A stretch of DNA of 64,000 nt, from assembly GCF_024586455.1 (NCBI RefSeq), contig NC_065920.1, forward strand, positions 72,160,215-72,224,214, read 5' to 3'. Under the pieces are notes generated by a model. The model was not told the DNA's origin and ran no database searches. It saw only the letters and a list, made by a program, of their open reading frames with translations. Positions 47,931 to 59,375 of the stretch are shown here, in pieces (position 1 is the first letter of the stretch; the number at the start of each line of letters is the position of its first letter). This stretch comes from Bactrocera neohumeralis (Eukaryota > Arthropoda > Insecta > Diptera > Tephritidae). The translations under genes and the position numbers were made by a program.

Positions 47931-49234
47931 ATGTCCAATGGTGACGAAGTGCTAGACAATTGGGAGGAAATTGATGAAGCTGGTGTAAGTAAAATGCAAG
48001 CAATATTTCGTTTTTCGAATTAACTATTTCATATATTAATATTTCCCACAACTTTCAGTTGACAGATACATTGCAGAAGATACAACAAAAACAACAGGAT
48101 ACACAACCTCAAGAAACCGATAGTGCCAAAAAGTGCTCAAATTTGCCAACAAATTCGACAAGTTCAGCAAATTCTTCACTTGCAGTGTTTTCCAAAAATA
48201 CAAACTCAACTTCAACAGCTGATTCCAAGCAATTTACGTTCTCCACAGTTGAGTTTCCAACACCTGCTGTCGCCGCAACCGTTCCGATGAAATTACTACA
48301 GCGCAACGCAAATAACAGTAGTGGCAATGTACAGGCCGCAATAGGCGGTACTACCACTGCCGCTGATTTAAAATCGCCACTGGACGATATGACAGCTTCA
48401 TTTCAGCCGGTTATGATGATGTTACATAAACCAGCGGACGAGTTCCAGTCTCAGAATTATGCGACGCCAACAAATTTGCAGACTGTGAAGATACTACGTC
48501 GTCCAACTCAATCAATGGAGCCGCGTAATAATGGTATTAAGCCGCGTCAGCCCATTAAAACATTGCAACAACGTGAGCAAGAGTACGCAGAAGCCCGTTT
48601 ACGCATTCTAGGATCAGCAAAAAATCCCGAAGACGATGTGGGGTGAGTAAGCTTTTCGAGATCACTTGCTAAAGTACCATTTAAAAATCTTTCTTTTTTA
48701 TTTGGCAGCGCGTCAAACGCTTCGAATAATTCGACTGCATCAACAACCGCCACTGTCAACACGACTGTAAGCACAAACAATGCGTACAAGGGCAACACCG
48801 CTACCCCCAAGGTCAATCAGTCTGGCGGCAAAGGCGGAGGTGGTGGTGGTGGCAATGGTTCGCCACTTAATATGTATAATAACTATTACAATCATCAGCA
48901 GCAGCAGCAGCAACAACAACAACAACAACAACAACAGCAGCAGCACCAACAATCTAACTACTATTATATGCAGCAACAGAAACAGCAACAACAACAGATA
49001 CCACCCGCTTATAACTCCCGTTCAATGTCAGCGCTGCTGCCACTTCCGCTACCGACTACGTTGCAGCATCAGCACCAACATCCGAAACCACAACCACAGA
49101 ACCAACATCAAACATGGTCGCCCGTAGTCGGCGGCAGTGTGTCATCATCGGCTTTAAGACTACAACAGCAAGAGAGCATTTTACGTTTGCCTCGTGGTCC
49201 GGATGGATCCAATGGTTTCCAGATGCGTCGGTAA
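47931..49234 (+). CDS. SUZ domain-containing protein, SZRD1-like
   Basis: Three exons: 47931-47984, 48059-48642 and 48709-49234; 1164 bp, 387 aa, in phase at both junctions. The N-terminus (DEVLDNWEEIDEAG) resembles SZRD1. The SUZ domain lies near 155-212: VKILRRPTQSMEPRN, then KTLQQREQEYAEARLRILGS. The protein ends in a SUZ-C motif, LPRGPDGSNGFQMRR. SUZ is an RNA-binding-associated domain; the cellular role of SZRD1 proteins is not established. Compared with the 152-aa vertebrate protein, about 235 residues are added as low-complexity linkers: Ser/Thr/Asn-rich before the SUZ domain, and Gly7 then a 16-residue Gln run at 276-291 between SUZ and SUZ-C. The Gln tract is coded by mixed CAG and CAA. 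Confidence 0.93.
48892..48948 (+). repeat. Polyglutamine-coding CAG/CAA tract
   Basis: Sixteen Gln codons in the pattern five CAG, eight CAA, three CAG, inside the SZRD1-like coding sequence. The mixed codons reduce slippage. A second weaker Gln-rich stretch follows at about 48970-49000. Confidence 0.9.
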
Positions 49235-50599
49235 CGCGGTTAATTACAACGGAAGATATTTACTCAAACATCGCCGTGATCGTAAAGAAAAAAAAAATTT
49301 TATTAATAATGCTTACTGCGTTCCTGCGTCTTTGAGCCATTTTTCAGTTGTCTGCTACACATACATATATTACACATTTAATTTTCTCCTACATCCAACA
49401 GTCTCAACAATATCTCTCAAGTAATATCTGCGACTTTCATCCAAACAAATTTGATTGGAAAATTAATTCGACTATAAGTCAACATCATTTGACCTTTGCA
49501 AATTCTTACACACAGTTATTAGATACATTTTTAAAGCAATAATAAAAATAACTAATTTTCAACACCCAAAATTTTAAAGCACCTATATACAGAAATAATA
49601 ATAACAGTAATATTTTCTTTGCAATAATAAATTTTTTTTATATACGCATAATACTTATACACAAACACATGCTTATCCTTTGCTACCTACATGACATTCG
49701 TTGGGTTTTTGTTTATAAAATGAAAGAGAAAAAATGTCCGTAAATTGCATGAACCAAACTTATCAAAGCCACTAAAAAGTAAAAAAAGAAAATTAAAAAA
49801 TAAAAAAACTTTTATGTAAATTATGATTCTTTGAGATTTCCACTGTCTGGTGCTATTGCAAATTACATATGTATGTAAATAACGTATATGTGTATCATGT
49901 TCATTTGAATTAAAGAAAGGTATTTTGGAAAAAATTAAATATTTTTATATTTTAACTCGGCTCTCAAGAATTATGGTGTGAAATTTGTGTTAAAAATTTT
50001 CGATAAAAACCGGTAAAAAATCTCGTTCAATATTACTTCCTCTAGGACAACTAAAACTATACTAGACGCTTACTACCACTGGCACCACAATCACTTAAAT
50101 AATTTCGCCTGCTTTTTATGTATATAAGAACTTCGACGCTTTCTACTGAGCGGCTGCCGCTATAGAAATAATGTCACAGTCATTCAAATCTACCCATCTA
50201 GAAGGAAATACCATACAAAGTTCAGAACCTCACGAAACTCCGTTTCGACTCCGCTCCCACGACAGTCGGGTCTACGTAACCGAAACGGACCCGGATTTTT
50301 ATCAGGTCAAGGACTATCAACTCGGCAGAATTCTGGCGCTACAACAACAACAACATCACCAAACTCCTCAGTGTGTACTTGGTTTCTTTCCACATATCGG
50401 GGGGAAAACTACAAAATGATTACACTAGTTTACAGTCATTTTGCGACTGTGAATGTGAGAAGTTTTTTCTTGGTAAATTTGTGTTGCTAAAACCGAAAAT
50501 GATAGTAAAAACGTATGATTTTTTGTATTATGGTGTCGGGATCAAACCACCACCATTTACTAAATTGACAAAAATAGCTGTACGTAATGGAAAATGATG
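49235..50599. other. 3' flank of the SZRD1-like gene
   Basis: The first few hundred bases are its probable 3' untranslated region, with several AATAAA hexamers from about 49540. Bases 50170-50420 hold an 82-codon frame with no recognised family, near a jump in GC content that marks the start of retroelement debris. Confidence 0.5.
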
Positions 50600-51011
50600 A
50601 CCTCTTAGCACATCAGTCGCAAGTCACTGCCGTTACTATGACAATCGAGTCTATATACTCGTAATAATAAGAACAACTTTGAAAGCTCTTAGAGGACTAA
50701 GATATGCTTGTACAATGAAACCGCTATGTTGCATCCCTACAATAGTAACTAGTTACTTGGAGTCAAGCCACGAAGTTATGACTGTCAACAGTGATGTGAG
50801 AGCCAACGCACAACCCTGAGAAGGGACGGTTCGCCTTCTCACTTTAGCTCGCCTTCAAACGGATGTTCTTTGGCTACCTAGGGGATACTTGCTATAAGAC
50901 CGGAAGTCGTGAGCTAAAAGAATGTAAAATAATCGATTCTGGTCACTCCTAAGTGAATGGCACTCAGAGAACTTTCCTCACTTACGTGAACTTCTACATA
51001 TGACTCCATCC
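50600..51011 (-). mobile_element. RTE-like retrotransposon debris
   Basis: GCCACGAAGTTATGACTGTC and CAACAGTGATGTGAG near 50766 are the complement of the RTE phrase also found at 10768-10800. Bases 50806-51011 match 54334-54544 at most positions, so the two loci share a 206-211 bp block next to the coding part. Confidence 0.65.
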
Positions 51012-51049
51012 TCTACGCATATACATATATCGCTGTGTCTATTTAAAAG

Positions 51050-51115
51050 TGTGTACATATGTATGTATGCATATATACATATGTAGGTCTTATGTTTACA
51101 TATGTGCATACTACA
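51050..51115. repeat. ACATACATATGTATGT microsatellite cluster
   Basis: Partly palindromic TACATATGTATGTATGC-type repeats, as in many places in this window (13.1, 30.7, 34.6, 36.0, 38.3, 52.9 and 53.2 kb). Confidence 0.8.
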
Positions 51116-51339
51116 TGTTTGGATTATAAAAATTAGCATTATTAGTAAACAAAAAAGGTTCGTACACTGCTCACGCGAGTGTATATAAATAAATGAAGAT
51201 AAATATAGATATGTTTGTACCTGAACATGCAGTGGCAACAATTTTACAAATGTGATGACATCTGATAATTGTAATTGTAATAAAGATTATTCATTGTTAT
51301 TGGTGTTGTCAGTATATAGACACTGCTTGGGATAAAGTA

Positions 51340-51800
51340 ACATGTTAGCTTTCATCGAAGTCACTTAACGGCAGTTTCAGGAAACGAGCTGGTTCGACGG
51401 GTCTCGGACCAAAGTGAGAAGAAGGTTAAGCGAGTTGGTTTCGAAGGGTATGCAAAGAGGTGATTAGTATCGTGTGGGGACTCATTGCATGCTGGACATA
51501 AGTTGACGTTCAATGCCTGTCTAAAATTGATCGCGTCCGAATTTTGGTCGGAATATTCTTGTATGTCATCGACATATTGGAGGGATGTACTCTTGATATT
51601 CCTAGGAGGCGATTTCTTCTCAAGAAAATAATTTCTTGGTGAGGAGAGTGTTATGCTCGTTTATACGTAAAATGCGGGCCTGCGGTGGTGTAGTTTATAA
51701 CCGGCCGGCCTATTGTCTTGTTTGTTGTCTTTGCCCCAAGCCACCCCCGGCTAGCGGCTTGGGGGTTTTGTTATGCCGACCACCGCGAGGAGACGTTTTA
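51340..51800 (-). mobile_element. Non-LTR retrotransposon fragment with GC-rich hairpin
   Basis: Shares AAGAGGTG, GATCGCGTCCGAA and ATGCGGGCCTG blocks in order with 21050-21665. Its GC-rich outer part 51680-51800 includes a hairpin with nine-base arms CCCCAAGCC (51734-51742) and GGCTTGGGG (51756-51764). Confidence 0.55.
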
Positions 51801-52014
51801 GGCCGGTGTTTTCGCAAACCAATTGCCTTGACTGAATTTCTAAAAATTTTTTATTAAAAATTCACAAAATGTTATTCAAATGTTGCTCATTGGCATACTT
51901 ACAAATTGTAATAAATTATTTAATTTATTATATGAAAAAAATTGCTGTAAATAGGCATTTGTTCGGCCGTCAAAACCCATATAAGCCCTTAAAAAAATAA
52001 AAAGTCTTAGTCTT

Positions 52015-52715
52015 TCTGAACTGAAGCCGCTTTCGGTTTTTGAAAAGTTCCAAGAAGATCCGACGTTTTCAAGCCAAATTTTGATCAGCGATGAGGCACA
52101 TTTCTGGCTCAATAGGTATGTAAAGAAGCAAAGTTGCCGCATTTCGGATGAAGAGCAACCTGAAGAGATTCAAGAGCTGACTTTTCATACAGAAAAAACA
52201 ACGGCTTGGTGTAGTTTGTGAGCGGGTTGAATCATCGGTCCATATTTCTTCAAAAATGATGACGGTGAGAACGTAACCGTCAATGGTATTCATTATCGCG
52301 TCATGAAAACCGACTATTTGATGCCTGAGCTTGAAGCTCATCATCTTAGCGAAATTTAGTTTCAACAAGACGGCGCCTCTTCAAACAACCCTTCGGGGAG
52401 GAGATAGTTTGACGCTTTGTGTCGGTCGATTGGCCACCAAGATCATGTGATATCACACTGATGTGGTACTATGTAAAGTTTAAAGTCTATGTGGACAATC
52501 TCGCTTCGATTGAGGCCTTGGTACCAAAATTCAACAGTTACCATGCTCGAACAAGTCATCGAAAATTGGACTCAATTTGAAGGCGATAATCTTCAAAACA
52601 TAAATGCCACAGAATGTTGTTTCGAATGATAGTAAACATTCCCCATTAATTTTGAAGTTTCTGTGTTTCTTCTTTAAAAAAGTCGGGTACTTCCAAATGG
52701 ATCACTCTTTATATA
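52015..52715 (+). mobile_element. IS630/Tc1-like transposase relic, copy 3
   Basis: Missing its N-terminal third. Plus-strand frames give FQEDPTFSSQILISDEAHFW near 52044 (first catalytic block), KNDDGENVTVNGIHYRVM near 52253, FQQDGASS near 52361 (second block) and a degraded C-terminus, ending AATGGATCACTCTTTATA near 52710 like the ends of copies 1 and 2. Confidence 0.8.
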
Positions 52716-52924
52716 CAATATAACAATAAATCGAAATTTGCAATTCTCAAGTCACTTAAAAATATTTCTACAAATTAATTAACATACATATGTTTTGGCT
52801 AATTTAAAACACATTTGAACTCTGTTTGTTTTAATCATTGTACATTTGTTTTATTGCGTTTCTTTTATATCACTTTCAAGCCCATAACAACTTAAGCCAG
52901 TTTTAAGTCAACAAATAATGTCAG

Positions 52925-53240
52925 AAGACATACATACATATATGTACATAAGTACATACATAAGTATGTATGTATGTATAAACTATAACTCGAAATTCTA
53001 TATATTGTATCAAAAATATGTAAATATTTACATTACTTACATACATATATGTACACATATGTATGTATGTACATATGCAAATATGTGAACCATTGTAAGT
53101 GTCATGATTTGGCTAGCATGCGATTGTCAACAACCTGTTGTTTGCGTCAAGCGCCAGTGCAACGCCGCAAATATGACGCGAAGGCATACATAACCCTACA
53201 TACTTGTAAATATGTATGTATGTATGTATGTACATATATA
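52925..53240. repeat. ACATACATATGTATGT microsatellite clusters
   Basis: Dense tetranucleotide repeats at 52928-52978, 53035-53080 and 53205-53235 with unique sequence between; they produce false Met-Tyr-Val-Cys reading frames. Confidence 0.8.
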
Positions 53241-53627
53241 CTCTGTGTGGGCAATGATAATTACAGATCTACAAATGTATTTTTATATTTTTGTCAATAG
53301 CAGCGTTGCATGGCTCAGTGCTACCCCCATTAGCGTGTAAGATGATATTACAAGGTGTAGAGGTTATCAGCGCTTATCGGTGTTGTTGGGGGCTCGAAAG
53401 GAAAGTTTTTGAAAAATAAGCAGTTCAAAAATATTGTGGCGTAATGAGTATTATATTTATACAGGTTGTGATTTGATTTGCTATAGTTGAAACCATCCAA
53501 ATCTTAGCATGGCCTGGAACTAATTAGTAAACTACTTGTAAAAAGCGGTAAATACGAATTCTGTAATCCTTGTCTTATTGTAATTTTTCGAAAGTTCAGT
53601 CATAATTTTTGGATAGTGGCGCTTAGA

Positions 53628-54560
53628 GTTTTTATTCTTTACTGGCGTAGACTCCGCTTACGAGGTTATAGCCGAGTAACAGTCGTTTCTTCTCTTCGTA
53701 AGGGGGCGGCAATTGGATATTCCAAGGGAAGCCAGGTCCTTCTTTCCAACGAAGTGGAGGTCTTACTATTCCTCTGCTTCCCCCGGCAGGTACTGCGGTG
53801 AATACTTTCAGAGCTGGAGTGTTTTCGTCCATTCGGACAACATGATCTAGCCGGCATAGCCGCTGTCCTTTAACTCGCTGAACTATCTCAATATCGTCGC
53901 ATATCTTATACAGCGCATCGTTCAATGCGCAAAGGAAATCTTCCGCAGAACCTTTCTCTCGAAAACTGGTAATGCGGACTCATCTGATGTTGTCATCGTC
54001 CATGCCTCTGCACCATATAGCAGATATAGGAATAATGAATGACTTATAGAGTTTGGTCTTTGTTCGTCGAGAGAGAACTTTACTGCTCAATTGCCGACTC
54101 AGTCCAAAGTAGCAACTGTTGGCAAGAGCTATTATGTGTTGGATATCGATGCTGATGTTGTTGTTGGTGTATATGCTGTTTACCAAATTCAGACATCGCG
54201 ACATAAAGGCAGCTCCAGCTTTGAAATCGACGAAGTGGTAGTGTGTCGATTATACCAAACGACGGGTTTCTCTTCCGAGGCTGTTAATTGCATTTCTTTG
54301 GGGGCGTTTTTTACGTGGCGGGTTCCAAACCCAGCGCACAACCCTGGCGAGGGATGGCTCATTTTCTCACTTTAGCTCGCCTTCAAACGCATGTTCTTTG
54401 ACTACCTAGAGGATACTTAGTCTAATACCGGTAGTCGTGAGCTGTTTGAGCCATATGTAAAATTATCGTTTCTGGCCTCTCCCAAGTGAATGGCAATCAG
54501 AAAACCTTCCTCACTTCCGTGAACTTCTAAACATGACTCCATCCATAAAGTTAAATGTAG
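53628..54560 (-). mobile_element. RTE-like retrotransposon, 3' third
   Basis: Minus-strand frames: NNNISIDIQHIIALANSCYF and SKVLSRRTKTKLYKSFIIP (54204-53980), then QRVKGQRLCRLDHVVRMDEN and SGVYASKE at the C-terminus (53925-53632), exactly the order of an RTE-type ORF end. The block 54334-54544 beyond the coding part recurs at 50806. Stops and a deletion of the palm mean it is dead. Confidence 0.82.
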
Positions 54561-54599
54561 CGATTTTAAAACTCGAATAAAATCTTTTTCCCCTCCGTC

Positions 54600-55225
54600 G
54601 TAGATCATGTTCCGACTAATCTATTAGGTCTAAACTTAGAATGATATGCCTATATTCCCTACATACTTTCATGTTGTCAACTAAATTAGATTCGAATGAC
54701 CTCTTGAGAATTCTTTAAATTTCGTTAAATAAATAGAGTAGTTAAATAGAGGCAACAAGCATGGTTTCATTCGACGAAATTCTGTTCAGAAGTGGATTTG
54801 TGGTCTCAATCGGCAACCGATATTACAACTTGTATTTTTGGTTTTCTCGTTTCTTGCAAAACCGAATCGGATTCATCGTTTCATATAAAACCGAATAAAA
54901 TTCATTGTTTTGTCAAAACTTTATTACCACCACTCTTTACGTTCAGAAGTTTTTCTTTAGCTTTAATAAAGTTTATTTTGATTGGAACTTATTCCAGTTG
55001 AGATTTGCACTTTCCGAAGTGAAAAAAGCTTAAAGGGCCGAAACACAAATTTGCATGTTGTGTTGTTACATCTCCAGATTTAGATAGATTTAGATTGGTT
55101 CCGTCTGATAATGGGTGAAAATTTGGTTAGGTCAAGTATGGAAAATAGAAAGTTAGATCAATGAAAAAGTAAAGCAAACGGTAGGAACATCTCTACTACT
55201 CTTCTACTTGTTTTCTGTCTGAGTT
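54600..55225. other. Intergenic, nothing recognised
   Basis: Moderately AT-rich sequence between retroelement and transposon relics, without a supported feature. Confidence 0.4.
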
Positions 55226-55229
55226 ATAT

Positions 55230-55870
55230 TTTTGAAATTTCGGCTATAGTGCGCTGTATGTTGTCTTCGAGCTCCAGGAGAGGTGCTGGTTGACTGACGT
55301 AATTCTTTGATTTCACATACTCCCAGAGAAACTTATCTAGAGGCGTTAAATTGAATGATCTTGGCGGCCTTTTGACTAGGAAATTTCTCGAAATTAAATA
55401 GGCGCCAAACTTTGCACGCTATGTGTTCAAGTTCAGATGTGAAACATTAGGTGGCGCTTTGTCTTGTTGGAAATATGTAGATTTCAACTCCGCCGATTTC
55501 AATAAATTCTGGTGGAAAAAGGCCGATGATGTCGCCATACCACAATCCGTACCAAACGTAAATTTTTTAAGAAGCAAATGCGTTTCTAGAGGAATTTGAT
55601 GAAGATTTGACTTTATCTGTATATACTTAATAGCGACAATTATGTTTGTCGACGAAGCCATTAAGCCAGAAATGAGCTTTATATGAGCAGATGATTTTTC
55701 GATGAATGTGAGTTTTTGAATTTTTCGGTGAAACGTGAATTTGTGTGCAGTTTCCAAGCATTGTACCAGAATGAAACGTGACATGAACGAACCTTACCTC
55801 ACACTGAAAAAATTTGACACAACTCTGCAAACAAACATGGCAGCCTTGAGTCAGTAAAATCACGTCATCC
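55230..55870 (-). mobile_element. IS630/Tc1-like transposase relic, second family
   Basis: Minus-strand frames read AHFWLNGFVDKHNCRY (first catalytic block region), VWYGLWYGDIIGLFPPEF, FPTRQSA (degenerate FQQDGA, so the aspartate is lost) and RPPRSFNLTPLDKFLWEYVK then SKNYVSQPAPLLELEDN, the PPRSxDLTPLDFFLWG block and tail. It differs enough from the copies at 18.2, 22.3 and 52.0 kb to be another family of the same superfamily. Confidence 0.72.
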
Positions 55871-55899
55871 CTGCTATATTTCTGGAAAAATTATTTAAA

Positions 55900-56875
55900 A
55901 ATCTTTTAACGCCCGAAAGCTCAAATATTTAGATGCTGTTAGACCATACTCTTGTTAATAAGGTCATTTAGACATCGATCAGAATCAAGATCGTCGATCA
56001 AGCAGCAGAGAATAAAGAAACTGAAAACCCATAATGTCGCAAGTTATCAAAATCGGAAACGTGTTTATAATACCTTAAATCATTAACGTCATAAGTACTT
56101 ACAAATATTACAATAACAATTTGCCGCAAAAGCTTGCTAAGCTCACTAATTAGAAAATAATAACACGTATTCGAGTACTACTTAGACCTCATTGCTGATT
56201 TTGTATCAATAAATATATTTTTGTATACTCGCATAAGTTAAATTTATTCTTAGCAACAAATTTAAAGTGAAAAATTGTAATAAAAATCGAGAAAACTATA
56301 ATATATTCAAGTATTCTGGCGATAGTTGGGTTTGACGGTTGTTGGGTCGCACTTCTCGTCCAATTTAATGTCTAACGATGGGCCCCTCTAATTTTTTGAA
56401 GTCTTCTCTCTCTCGTTGGATGAATTTATTAAAAGTTCTTTCCTATCAGATTGGTGCGCGCTCGCGTCTACCTTGTCAGACTGCAGTTACCTGTATTTTT
56501 CGCAAAGTTGAGGCTTCGAACGCAGCAGCAATCGCTTGCTGTTTACATACACACTACTAAAGTGCTTGCTGGCACGCATGCTGGACAATGTTAGACGCAT
56601 AGGCGCACTTGAACTACATAGCTCCAACACGTTCACATACACGCACTCTGTTTCTATATCGTTGACTGGGGCGTCTGCGATCGGCGTTCGCTGGCAACTG
56701 ATCAACATGAAGCCCCATCGGTGTTGGCGGCGCAAGTATCGAACGCAATTGTTTTAATAAATATTATAATTTGTTTAACTACATGCATTGTATGTATGTA
56801 CATTGTGACAAAAAAGCACCTGGAAATAGTACAGCACCTGCTTAAGTCGGTACATCTTAGTAGTTCGCTGCGATT
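55900..56875. other. Intergenic, nothing firmly recognised
   Basis: Bases 56370-56760 are less AT-rich and hold short frames on both strands, but no domain or gene signal could be named. Confidence 0.35.
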
Positions 56876-57092
56876 TTTACAAAGGTTAGAAATATCGAAC
56901 AAAGAATTTCTCTCAAATTTTGTATTTCTAACTGATTTTCGTATGCAGAATCGTTGCGAATGTCGACAAAGGCTTACGATGATTCAGTTGTATCAAAAAT
57001 GCAAGCCTACGAGTGGTACAAAACCTTCTAGAGATCGTTGAAAACATGCTTTGTTCTGGACGACCGTCGACATCTTCAACTGATGAAAATAT

Positions 57093-57365
57093 TCTTCTTT
57101 ACTGCTGTAGATACCGCTTACACGGTTATACCCGAGCGCGCCAGTCGTTTCCTCTTTTTCGCAATGTGGCGCCAATTGTTGGAGATTCCAAGCGAAGCCA
57201 GCTCTTCCTCCACCTGGTCTTCCTCTGGTTCCCTCGGCGGGTACTGCGTTGAATACTTTCAGAGCTGTAGTGTTTTCGGACGACATGATCTAGCCAGCGG
57301 AGATGCTGTCTTTTAATTCTCATTGTTCCATTGAATGTGCTATTCGCCGTGGCCAATGCCATAAG
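57093..57365 (-). mobile_element. RTE-like 3' end inserted in a mariner
   Basis: Minus-strand reading gives MRIKRQHLRWLDHVVR, then SSESIQRSTRRGNQRKTRWR and, in another frame, GYNRVSGIYSSKEE at the 3' end near 57095, parallel to the copy at 53628. It lies between two consecutive parts of mariner copy 3. Confidence 0.78.
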
Positions 57366-58011
57366 AAATGGTAAGAGAGCTCGACATCTCTCGCGAGCCC
57401 ATTCGAATGATTTCGGTGGATATTTTAGGTATGAAACGTGTTCTTGCTCGACTCGTCCCGAAAAAGCTGAATTTTTTCGAAAAGAGTACTGTAAACAGAT
57501 CTCTTTGGACATGCTTGATCGTGCGAATTCCGTTCCCACATTCATGGAGAGCATTATAATCAAAGCCAAAGCCGCTCAAAAATCAAGGCGATGCTTATTG
57601 TTTTTTCGATATTCGTGATTTGGTGGATCATGAATTTGTTCCGGAGAGACGGAAGGTCAATAAAGAGTTCTATTTGGCCGTATTGAGGCGTTTCATGTGA
57701 ACGTCCGGCGTTTCATGAGAACGTCCGCCCGGAATTGTGGAAGAACAATTCGTGGATTCTACTCGGTGATAATGTACCAACGTATCGAGCCACGATTGTG
57801 ACCGAATTTTAAGCCAACAAGGCAATGTCATCGAATTCACCAGATTTGGCCAAACTGAAATCGTCGGCTCGTGGAACCCGTCTTCAGTCGATCCAAGAGA
57901 TAAAACAAAATTTGCTGAAGGAGTTCAGGGCAAACCAAAAAATGCTTATGAAAAGTGTTTCGAGGACTGGAAAAATCGGTGGCATAAGTGTATTACAGCC
58001 TGGAAATATAC

Positions 58012-58064
58012 GACTGTAACGACATCTATTGACAAAATACGAAAAAACTTTTTCGACTACCCAA
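58012..58064. mobile_element. Solo end of irritans-type mariner
   Basis: TACGACTG, CTATTGACAAAATACGAAAA and CTTTTTCGACTACCCAA match the right end of the 37590-38029 element and are followed by TA. It sits inside the 3' tail of a different mariner, which resumes at 58067. Confidence 0.65.
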
Positions 58065-58114
58065 TATTTTCCGTTTTATTTACAATTTCCTGGCACTTTT
58101 TTGTCACATTATAT

Positions 58115-59375
58115 ATGTACATATCTAACATAGATGCTTGTAATATCTACACAAATATTTGCTTAGAGAAATTTTTGGCATTTGTGTATGCCGAAACCTT
58201 GTAAATAATTTTGCGCTTAGTGATTACCGTCAAGCGTTCTTATCAATTGCTCGCATTGAATACATTTGAATACCAACACAGGCTGATTGCGCTGGGCGTC
58301 TAAATAGCGCCTAACTGCGAGCGTTGCTTGAGCGACGGCTGAGGCCTTGGAGGGGTGCAATACAACACCGTCAAGCAATCAATGGACAGAGCACGGCAGC
58401 CGGCGGCATATGAAGCGGAAAGTTTACATACACAAACGCACGTGTGCAAATAATATGAAATTTGTGTGTGAAGGTAGGCACAAAGTCAACTTAACGGCAG
58501 TCGATTCGACAGTCGTGCGCCTATTAAGCGATCAACATGCTACAGTCATCCATTATCACTTCTCCATCATCCCTTTTTATGTGGTGGCTTAACGACGACG
58601 ATGACGACGACGACGGCGAAGCGTAGAAGTTTCAGTGTTCATTTGCCAACCGTTGGCATCGGTTCTGGTTCTCGGTGGCGCTCTAACTTGTACTACACAC
58701 TAAACATACATATTGTATATGAAACTTTATTCTACAAATACTTGCGGCTATCTATTCTATATTATTACCGCTACGATCTACAATATACCGAAGCTATCAG
58801 GTTTAAAGTTGTTTAACTTTGCGAAACTTGCATTGCATTTCCAGCGGAAAAAAACATTGCGTTTTGGTGACTCTAATAAAAAGCGATATAACAACAAAAA
58901 CGTGATACACACTATATAAACTGTGTACATATCGCAGAAACACGTGGGTTCTCGACGAGCGAGACTACACAACGCACGATCACATTTTGCCAGGCAGCGC
59001 CGCAAGCTCACACGCACGCAATCTACAGTGCATATATGTATGTACAATTACAATACATATAGACAGACTAACGCGACTGCGGTTACCAAATATTTATGGA
59101 CATACAAATGTTGCGCGGCGTGCTTAGTGCGTACTAGTAGTACCAGAGTTTTAGTTAGTGCGAAGTGACATTATTGATTTATTTAAAAAGTCAAGCGGAA
59201 AGGCGCAAATTTCACGACATTTCACTTTCGCATTGTGTCCCGCGTTTGGCGTTTTGTGAAAATCAATTTCAATTAACGTACGCGTAGCGGAAGTGTCAAA
59301 TATTTTGGCTTGCTTGTGTTAAATCAACGTCTTTTAGCGAAAAGTTAAGGTTTTTCTGTACCAACGCGCAGGAAG
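58115..59375 (+). promoter_or_regulatory. Upstream region and 5' leader of ade3/Gart
   Basis: From about 58220 the base composition becomes less AT-rich up to the Gart start. No TATA box or DRE could be assigned with confidence. Several short frames between 58347 and 59168 have no family resemblance and run through GACGAC repeats (58590-58620). Confidence 0.4.

Larger units (their letters stand above)
56880..58110 (+). mobile_element. Mariner relic, copy 3, carrying two inserted fragments
   Basis: Plus-strand frames give KAYDDSVVSKMQAYEWYKTF near 56960, SGRPSTSSTDENI near 57054, then after an insertion MVRELDISREPIRMI near 57373, LARLVPKKLNFF near 57443 and DMLDRANSVPTFM near 57509; the first catalytic block is deleted after this. 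The C-terminus follows (FRANQKMLMKSVSRTGK in shifted frames, near 57930) and the 3' phrase GTTTTATTTACAATTTCC at 58075, as at 12314. Interrupted by retroelement sequence at 57093-57365 and by a mariner-end fragment at about 58012-58064. Confidence 0.78.

Noticed and set aside
48109..48994. Long minus-strand frames opposite the SZRD1-like gene, including a poly-Leu frame
   Set aside because: They are shadows of the low-complexity coding strand (polyGln reads as polyLeu on the other strand).
58923..59168. Frame of 81 codons in the Gart leader
   Set aside because: Mixed composition with no family resemblance; more likely 5' untranslated or promoter DNA.
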